The notes below the pieces were generated by a model. That model saw nothing but the letters and a program-made list of their open reading frames with translations. It was not told the DNA's origin and searched no databases. The position numbers were made by a program, and so were the translations under genes. From Chrysochromulina tobinii (lineage: Eukaryota; Haptophyta; Prymnesiales; Chrysochromulinaceae): a DNA stretch of 21,232 nucleotides. Where the stretch lies: positions 1 through 21,232 of the forward strand of contig JWZX01000330.1 in assembly GCA_001275005.1 (NCBI GenBank), written 5' to 3'. Of the stretch, positions 15,482 through 21,232 are shown piece by piece; position 1 is the stretch's first letter; each line of letters opens with the position of its first letter.

Positions 15482-18400
15482 ATGATGAACGACAAGGAGG
15501 TCGAGCGCGAGGCGGCCGCGCTGGTCGCGCAGATGACGCTGGAGGAGAAGACGGGCCTGCTATCGGGCAGCGCATTCTGGTTCACCAAGGCTGTCGCGCG
15601 GCTTGGCTTGGAGAGGGCGATGCTGTGCGACGGTCCGCACGGCCTGCGCAAGCAGGAGGCGGAGGCCGACCACATGGGCACGGGAGGCTCGCGACCATCG
15701 ACGTGCTTCCCCGCCGGCGGCACGATCGCGGCGTCCTGGGACCCAGCGCTCGCGCACGCCATGGGAAGTGCGCTCGGCCGCGAGTGCGCCGCCGAGGGCG
15801 TCGCTGTCGTGCTTGGCCCGGCGATCAACATGAAACGGCACCCACTGTGCGGGCGCAACTTTGAGTACTACTCCGAGGACCCGCTGCTCGCGGGCGAGCT
15901 CGCCGCCGCCTTCATCGAGGGCGTGCAGGCTCGCGGCGTCGGCACGAGCGTCAAGCACTTTGCGGCCAACAACCAGGAGTTCCAGCGGATGCGCGTCGAT
16001 ACGCGGGTGGACGAACGCACGCTGCGGGAGATCTACCTGCCAGCCTTCGAGTGCGCCGTGACGCGCGCGCAGCCGTGGACCATCATGGCCGCGTACAATC
16101 GGCTCAACGGGCTGTACTGCACGGAACACCCGTGGCTGTTGCAAAAGGTGAGCGTCGCACCACTTTGAGTGCATCTGGTGGCATCTGTTGAGTGCCTCAG
16201 TGCCATGGCCACAGATGGTCGTTAAGTGGCTTTGATTGCCTCCTTCATCAAGGTGCGATGACCCTTGATGGTCGTTGAGTGGCACTGATTGCCTCCTTCA
16301 TCAGGTGCTCCGCGAGGAGTGGGGCTTCCGAGGGCTGGTCGTTTCGGACTGGATGGCTGTGAATGATCGTGTCGAGGGCGTGCGCGCGGGCTGCGACCTC
16401 GAGATGCCAGCCTCAGGTAATTGCCGTTGATTGCGCCTGATTGCATCTGATCGCGACCTCGAGATGCGAGCCTCAGGTACTTGCCGTTAGGGTTAGATGC
16501 CAGATTGCGCCTGAGGCTCTGAGGTCATCAGATGCCAGCCAGGCCTGATTGCATCTGATCGCGACCTTGATTGCCTCAGTCATCAGGCGGATTCAATGAT
16601 CGAGTCGTTGGCGCAACTGATTGCGCCTCATCGCCTCCTTGATTGCCTCCGTCATCAGGCGGATTCAATGATCGAGCCGTTGGGGCGGCGGCCGAGGCTG
16701 GGCATCTGGACATGGCGGCGGTGGACGTTGCCGCGACGCGCGTCACTACGCTGCTGCTCGCGTCGCGGCGGGCGATGGAGCGCCGTGATGAGCAGCTCAC
16801 AGGGGCGCCGTCGTGGGCGCGTTCGCATGCGGCGATCCTGGCGCATAATCACGATCTCGCGCGCCAGATTGCGCTCGAGAGCGCCGTGCTGCTCAAAAAC
16901 GAGCGTGACACGTTGCCGCTGCCACCGCCCGGGACGGCGCTGGCGCCCGGTACGGCGCGGCTCGGCAGACAGAATCGGCTCGCAGTCATCGGCAGCTTCG
17001 CGACCAATCCCCGGTACTAAGGCGCCGGTTCGCCACGCACCCTCTGATTGCCTCACTCATCAGGGCACTCATTGCCTCCCTCATCAGGTACCAAGGCGCC
17101 GGCTCGTCACGCATCAATCCCCACATGCTCGAGGTTCCCCTCGACGCGATCCGCAAGCGCGCGGCCGCCGCGTCGTCCCCCTCGTCAGCTTCGTCAGCTT
17201 CGTCAGCTTCGTCAGCGTCGCGGACGGGGCTTCTCCCGGCCGATTTCGGCGGGCTCGTTGGCGGTGTGGACGGGGCGGAGGACGGGGCGGAGGGCGGAGG
17301 GTATGAAGTGAGCTATGCGCCCGGCTACGATTGGTCACGCTGCGTCGACGACCCTCGGGCGCTCGCGACGGCGCTCGAGCTCGCCTCGGCGGCGGAGATT
17401 GTGATCTTGATACTTGGGCTGCCCGGCTCTTATGAGACGGAGGGCTGTGATCGTGAACACATGAGGCTGCCAAGCCAGATGAACAACCTATGTCACGCCC
17501 TGGCTCGGCAAGTGCTCGCGCCACGCCGACTGGTCGTTGTGATCCTCGGCGGAGCCGCTGTGGAGCTGCCCTGGGCAGGTGAGTGAGTGCGACTGATGAC
17601 CATTGACTGCCTCTGAGTGCCTCTGAGTGCCTCTGAGTGCCACTGATGACCACTGAATGCCACTGACTGCCTATGCTTGCCTCTGAGTGCCACTGATTGC
17701 CACTGATTGCCACTGAATGCGTTCGATTGAACTTGAGTGCCTCTGAGTGCCTCCGAGTGCCTCTGAATGCGACGCGCCCGGTACGACGCTTGGGCAGACG
17801 ACGTGCCAGCTATCCTGCACATGGGGCTGGGCGGGCAAGCGCTCGGCACGGCGCTCGCGGCGCTGCTTTTTGGCGACGCCTCGCCTTGCGGCAAGCTTGC
17901 CGAGACGTGGCCGTTACGTGTGGAGGATTGCGCGTCGCACGCCAACTTTGCGACCCACCCTCGCCTTGTCGTGTACCGCGAGGCCCTCAACGTGAGCTGA
18001 TGGCCTCTGGTTGCGCCTGATTGCGCCTGATTGCGCCTGTTTGGGCCTGATTGCATCTGATTGGGCCTGATTGCATCTGAACACGCCTCTGATGGCCTCT
18101 GATTGCATCTGACTGCGTCGGATTGTCGCAGGTGGGGTACCGCCAGTTTTGCACGCATCACACGCCGACCCGCTTCTGCTTCGGCCACGGGCTCACGTAC
18201 AGCTGCTTCGAGTATTCACAGCTGAGCCTCTCGGCGCATCGCATGCCTTCCACAGAGTCGCTCCAGGTGAGCGTGCAGCTGACGAACAGCGGGCGCATCT
18301 CCGCGCGCGAGATTGTGCAGCTCTACGTGCGAGATCGAGATTGCTCCGTCCATCGGCCAGATCGCGAGCTGCGCGCATTTGGGAAGACGAAGCTGCTGGA

Positions 18401-19531
18401 GCCGGGCGCCACGACGACGCTCCAGTTCACGCTCACACCGCGCGCCTTCGCCTTCTACGACATACGGCGCTCCGACTGGTACGTCGAGCTCGGCGGGCTT
18501 TGAGATGGCCTCCCTTTCCGAGCACTGATTGCCTCCCTCATCAGGTCGCTGATTGCCTCCCTCCGCCGGTCGCTGATTGCGTCCCTCATCAGGTACGTTG
18601 AGCCCGGCGAGTTCGAGATCTTGATCGGAGCCTCTGTCGACCAAATCCGTCTCGCTGGCACGGTGCTCGTCGTCGACGCCGACGGCGAGGAACGGCCGCC
18701 CAGCACGGCGCGGCACGACGAGTTGAGCGTGCCTCGTAACTACCTGAAACGGCCGCCCAGCACGGCGCGGCACGACGAGTTGAGCGTGCCTCGTAACTAC
18801 CTGAGGCTGGATGACGACGGGTTGGCAGCGCTGGGGTTGATCGTGCCGCCGGCGGACGAGCGCACGCCTTACAGCGCGAACAGCACGGTCCTCGAGATCG
18901 TCTCGATGAGCGGCTGCATCAAGGGGCTGTACCGCGCCATCCTGCGCCTTGTGGGGCAGGTGAGGATTTCCACTTGATGGCAACGGATTGCCATTGATGG
19001 CGACCTATTTACGCTGAGTGTCATTGATGAGACGCCGTGTTGGGCAGGTGGCGCGGCACACGAGCCTCGCGGAGCAAGCGGCGGGCGGCATGGGCGACGT
19101 GGAGACGCTCGTACGACTGATCGAGGTTGGCACCGACTTGATCATGGCTGATGATGGCTGATGATGGCTGATGATGGCTGATGATGGCTGCTGATGGCCG
19201 ATTTGATGATGGCCACTGATGGCCACTGATGGCCACTGATGGCCACTGTGATGGCCTCTGATGGCAGGTGGGCACCGACTCGATGAACCTGCGTGGAGTC
19301 CAGTTGATGAGCGGGGGCACGGTGCAGCCACGCCAGGTCGACGCGCTCGTCCTCTTCCTCAACGGCCGCTGGTGCTCCGCCCTCAGCCGCCTCTGCTGCA
19401 GCCCGCGAGATGCCTCGTGGGCTCAATCTCGCGACCAATCTCGCGAGCCCAGCCGTACGACGTGGCCACCGGAGGCGGAGCTCGTCTCGCCCTTGGTCTC
19501 GGAGCGGGGAGATAGGACAGCGCTGTGGTGA
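15482..19531 (+). CDS. Glycoside hydrolase family 3 beta-glucosidase
   Basis: Nine exons are modelled: 15482-16147, 16305-16416, 16659-17013, 17088-17578, 17798-17991, 18132-18478, 18593-18959, 19048-19125 and 19268-19531 (957 residues). GH3 enzymes release terminal beta-linked sugars with retention. Exon 1 carries the N-terminal barrel (MTLEEKTGLLSG, CDGPHGLR, GRNFEYYSEDP, KHFAANNQE at about 158). Exon 2 has the nucleophile in VVSDW (Asp237). Exon 4 carries YETEGCDREHMRLP (about 493-506), where Glu496 is the likely acid/base. Exons 4/5 join as VELPWA-DDVPAIL. Exon 6 ends the second domain (FGHGLTY) and gives the fibronectin-III-like domain, completed in exon 7. Exons 7-9 give the helical tail seen in many bacterial-type GH3s (MNLRGVQLMSGG). 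No signal peptide is seen, so a cytosolic enzyme is likely. The in-frame additions are an Ala/Ser run at about 408-420 and an exact 19-residue duplication. The last 40 or so residues overlap a tandem repeat and are doubtful. Confidence 0.88.
16148..16304 (+). other. GH3 intron 1
   Basis: This GT-AG intron is 157 nt, phase 0. Two copies of a module ending TTGCCTCCTTCATCA(A)G occur, at about 16237-16250 and 16289-16304. The second is used, because it opens the exon with the catalytic Asp. Confidence 0.8.
16417..16658 (+). other. GH3 intron 2, with both junctions duplicated
   Basis: This GT-AG intron is 242 nt, phase 1. The exon 2/donor sequence at 16393-16427 recurs at 16453-16487 with two mismatches. 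The acceptor/exon 3 sequence at 16638-16685 has an earlier copy at 16566-16613 with a few mismatches. Using the inner acceptor leads to an early stop, so the outer pair is modelled. Confidence 0.75.
17014..17087 (+). other. GH3 intron 3
   Basis: This GT-AG intron is 74 nt, phase 2. The 26 bases from the donor (GTACTAAGGCGCCGG...) recur at the start of exon 4 (GTACCAAGGCGCCGG...) with three C/T differences, as a long target-site-like duplication. Two copies of the ATTGCCTC...CATCAG module lie inside. Confidence 0.85.
17579..17797 (+). other. GH3 intron 4, decamer array
   Basis: This GT-AG intron is 219 nt, phase 1. It is a tandem array of TGAGTGCCTC / TGATTGCCAC units from 17585 to 17770. Donor and acceptor both follow TGGGCAG. 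The acceptor at 17797 restores the family sequence PWADDVPAIL. Confidence 0.8.
17992..18131 (+). other. GH3 intron 5, decamer array
   Basis: This GT-AG intron is 140 nt, phase 0. It consists of TGATTGCGCC, TGATTGCATC and TGATTGGGCC units. Splicing joins REALN to VGYRQF, as expected for the family. Confidence 0.8.
18479..18592 (+). other. GH3 intron 6
   Basis: This GT-AG intron is 114 nt, phase 2. GTACGTCGAGCTCGGCG at the donor recurs as GTACGTTGAGCCCGGCG at exon 7. Three copies of a GCTGATTGCCTCCCTCATCAG-like module precede the acceptor, the middle one having lost its CATCAG. Confidence 0.85.
18691..18804 (+). repeat. Exact 57-base in-frame duplication in GH3 exon 7
   Basis: Two adjacent copies, 18691-18747 and 18748-18804, appear identical and each encodes 19 residues including RPPSTARHDELSVPRNYL. 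The identity suggests a very recent event. It lies after the fibronectin-III-like domain, where the reading frame is kept. Confidence 0.9.
18960..19047 (+). other. GH3 intron 7
   Basis: This GT-AG intron is 88 nt, phase 0. It holds TTGATGGCAA / TTGATGGCGA units. GGGCAGGTG is present at both ends. Confidence 0.7.
19126..19267 (+). other. GH3 intron 8, decamer array
   Basis: This GT-AG intron is 142 nt, phase 0. AGGTTGGCACCGACTTGAT at the donor recurs as AGGTGGGCACCGACTCGAT at exon 9. The inside is a tandem array, first of the 9-base unit GATGGCTGAT-like and then of CACTGATGGC. Confidence 0.8.
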
Positions 19532-19618
19532 GCACACGCAGTGGAAGGCGGAGCTCGTCTCGCCCTTGGTCTCGGAGCGGGGAGATACGACAGCGCTGTG
19601 GTGAGCACACGCAGTGGG
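19474..19618 (+). repeat. 73-base tandem repeat across the GH3 3' end
   Basis: Two copies, 19474-19546 and 19547-19618, differ at only about one or two positions. The modelled GH3 stop codon (TGA, 19529-19531) lies inside the first copy. A degraded third partial copy (ACAGCGCTGAGGTGAGC...) follows to about 19675. Confidence 0.85.
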
Positions 19619-20480
19619 ACCGTCCTGAAGATGGAACAGCGCTGAGGTGAGCTAGTGGTGAGCACACGCACACGCGGCATTGACGGTGCTCGGTGATGCC
19701 CCCATGTCGACGACGAGCGACCTGTCTGTCCCGTTGCGGTACAGCGCGAGCCCCAGAGCAGTGCGCGTACGGCTCCGCAGACTGCCACCAGAACCGGACG
19801 GGGCTGCGGTGATTCTATGAATTCGGCTGTGCTCGTAATCCACTGCGTGCTCGTTGTGGCGCCCTGCATCGCCTTACAAGCTGCATCGGCCATCGCATGT
19901 GCCATCTCGTCGATCTCCCAGCCGATCAGCAGCCCGGCATACACGACACGTGATGCACGACACGTTGCGTATCGTGTGGGTACTTGACTCGCACACGTGA
20001 CGCGGGGTCTGTCGGGGCTATTCCCTGAGGCTGAGCGGTCAGGTCGAAAGACGAAGAAAGACGAAAGCGGCACGGAAGTAAACGAAAGCGAGGCGCGGGT
20101 CTGGTCTAGCTCTACTTCAATTGCGGTCAGCGTCAGGACCGGAGCTAGGACCGGACGGTCTAATCTCGTCTCCGAACCTCCAAAGCCGAACTCAACCACG
20201 ACCCGACCTGCCCTACCCGCTGGCCGCTCCTACCGCGAGCCCGCCCCCCCCGATGCCGATCGGCGCGGATTCGTTCATAATGAAAAAGCAAATTTGAAAT
20301 ATTACCATTACCAACGAGTACAACGGGCCATGCAACGGCCAACGGGCGGTGCTCTTGGTCGCCAGTACAAGTCCACACTAAGTTCACACACAGTACTCCA
20401 GAACTCGACGCAGGTCACAGGCACAGCACGCAGCAGCGATGCCACATTCGCACAGCCGAGGCTCACAGGGCTCGCACAAT
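19619..20480. other. Spacer without a supported gene
   Basis: I see no convincing gene in these 860 bases. Both strands have open frames (minus 19423-20199, plus 19997-20512), but their composition is shadow-like and parts fall in the 73-base repeat. A minus-strand stretch reading IGWEIDEMAHAMADAACKAM at about 19875-19935 looks locally protein-like and could be an exon relic. The region contains A+T-richer sequence at 20265-20320. It lies between the 3' ends of two convergent genes. Confidence 0.4.
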
Positions 20481-21174
20481 CTACAGCGACAACACAAATC
20501 TCCGGCCCATAACCGCGCCTTGCACAGCTTGGTTCCCTGCATCTCCCATCTTGTAGTTGCCCGCGAGCTCGAGCTTGCTTAGCACCGCCGAGCCCGACTT
20601 CAGCGCCTTAGCGATGGCCTTTGCACCCCTCGGGCCGATGTCGCAGGCGCCCAGGTGCAGCTCGGTCAACACCACCGATTCCGACTTGAGGGCATCGGCG
20701 ATGGCCTTGGCGCCGGTGTTGCCGATGTCATTGCCGCCCAGGCCCAGGTAGGTCAGCCCCGCGTAAAGCGGCGCCGCGCGGCGCGTAACGCGGCGGCGCG
20801 CGACGCGGCGCGGCGCGTTAAACTTAAGCGCTTCCGCGATGGCCTTAGCGCCGTCGCGGCCAATCCTGTTAGCCCAGAGCTCGAGCTTGGTCAGCGTTGC
20901 ATTGACCTTCAGCGCCTCCGCAATCGCCTTGGCTCCCTCGTCCCCGATGCTGTTGCCGTTCAGGTACAGGGTGGTCAGCACAACCGTGACTGGAATGAAA
21001 CTCGCAATCAGCATGGCGCCCTCGGGGCCGATCATTCGCCCCCTTAATTCGAGACTGCTGAGCATATCGGCGCGCAACTTCTCCACAGGGATGCCACGGA
21101 TCTCTCCAGAGCCAGCGCAGGCAATGGCTCCAAGCAGCAGTGCTAGTGGTGGCTCCTTGTTGTCCTCCTCCTCC

Positions 21175-21227
<53 letters not shown>

Positions 21228-21232
21228 CTCCT
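20481..21232 (-). CDS. Leucine-rich repeat protein (ribonuclease-inhibitor/NLRC type), 5' end cut off
   Basis: This is the C-terminal part of a minus-strand gene. The frame runs off the right edge. It begins in a poly-Glu tract, then LALLLGAIACAGSGEIRGIP and VEKLRADMLSSLELRGRMIG, followed by about five 28-residue leucine-rich repeats (LTTLYLNGNSIGDEGAKAIAEALK and variants; LTKLELWANRIG; LTYLGLGGNDIG; LTELHLGACDIG; LSKLELAGN), ending RRFVLSL. Repeats of this kind form a curved protein-binding surface. The partner is unknown. Multi-copy families of this exact style are, from memory, common in haptophytes. One repeat carries an Arg/Ala-rich insertion of about 19 residues, encoded by a GCGCGGCG-rich patch at 20760-20819. 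The internal GTG at 21086 is not a real start. Confidence 0.75.
20760..20819 (-). repeat. GCGCG-rich insertion in the LRR gene
   Basis: This 60-base patch of GCGGCGCG-type words encodes APRRVARRRVTRRAAPLYA on the minus strand. It interrupts the normal repeat between ALKFNA and LTYLGLG. The length is a multiple of three, so the frame survives. Confidence 0.7.
21163..21232 (-). repeat. TCC microsatellite encoding poly-Glu
   Basis: A run of TCC/TTCC triplets on the plus strand reaches the window edge and reads as poly-glutamate at the N-terminal side of the LRR protein. Confidence 0.85.

Noticed and set aside
14716-15858. 380-residue minus-strand open frame across P2X exon 3 and GH3 exon 1
   Set aside because: It is antisense to two well-supported genes and runs through the decamer intron. 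It is a shadow of high GC content.
19423-20199. 258-residue minus-strand open frame after the GH3 gene
   Set aside because: Part of it reads through the 73-base repeat and GH3 exon 9. No family resemblance was found; only a short stretch looks protein-like.
19997-20512. 171-residue plus-strand open frame
   Set aside because: It overlaps the end of the LRR gene, is Ser/Thr/Arg-rich without any motif, and starts in a low-complexity area.
1-21232. tRNA, rRNA or transposase genes
   Set aside because: I saw no cloverleaf-like conserved boxes, rRNA core sequences, or DDE/reverse-transcriptase motifs on either strand.

Overview
The window looks like nuclear DNA of a GC-rich, intron-bearing unicellular alga, most likely a haptophyte (Prymnesium/Chrysochromulina-like). 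This rests on four things. There are GT-AG introns. There is much Ala/Pro/Arg-rich low complexity. An RNase-inhibitor-type LRR gene has the G-A-K-A-I-A-E-A-L-K repeat style and the I-R-G-I-P-V-E-K-L-R-A preamble that I associate with haptophyte genomes. The mix also includes a eukaryotic P2X channel, an actin-like protein and an FHA protein. No operon, ribosome-binding-site or phage logic is visible. The species assignment is inference from memory of such families.

Layout, left to right. An uncharacterised acidic protein lies on the minus strand (276-1304). It is divergent from a compact ATP-grasp/TupA-like enzyme (1711-2583). Next are a small protein with an N-terminal acylation signal (2734-3420) and a four-exon gene fusing a shortened actin-like domain to a long Trp-rich Sfi1-like (centrin-binding type) helical array (3655-6827). 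A CT-rich spacer follows. Then comes a very repetitive proline-rich protein with an EF-hand-like unit (7228-9834). A second repetitive open frame (9831-11276) may be the 3' exon of the same gene through an 89-nt intron. After this come an FHA-domain nuclear-type protein (11359-12582), an uncharacterised 212-aa protein (12662-13300), a three-exon P2X receptor (13441-15268) and a nine-exon glycoside hydrolase family 3 beta-glucosidase (15482-19531). A repeat-rich spacer with no convincing gene follows. At the right edge is the 3' part of a minus-strand LRR gene (20481-21232, cut by the window).

The most unusual signal is in the introns. In all three intron-containing genes the introns are short and related. 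They are built from decamer arrays of the TGATTGCCTC / TGAGTGCCAC type or from a shared 3' module ending in CCCCACAG or CATCAG. At many junctions the sequence just inside the donor is repeated at the start of the next exon, as expected of an insertion that duplicated an AGGT target site. Ten of the 13 downstream exons begin with GT. I read this as a family of introner-like elements actively colonising genes. In one GH3 intron both splice junctions have themselves been duplicated. The second main finding is the actin-like/Sfi1-like fusion protein. The genes do not form an obvious pathway: this is ordinary eukaryotic gene neighbourhood, not a cluster.
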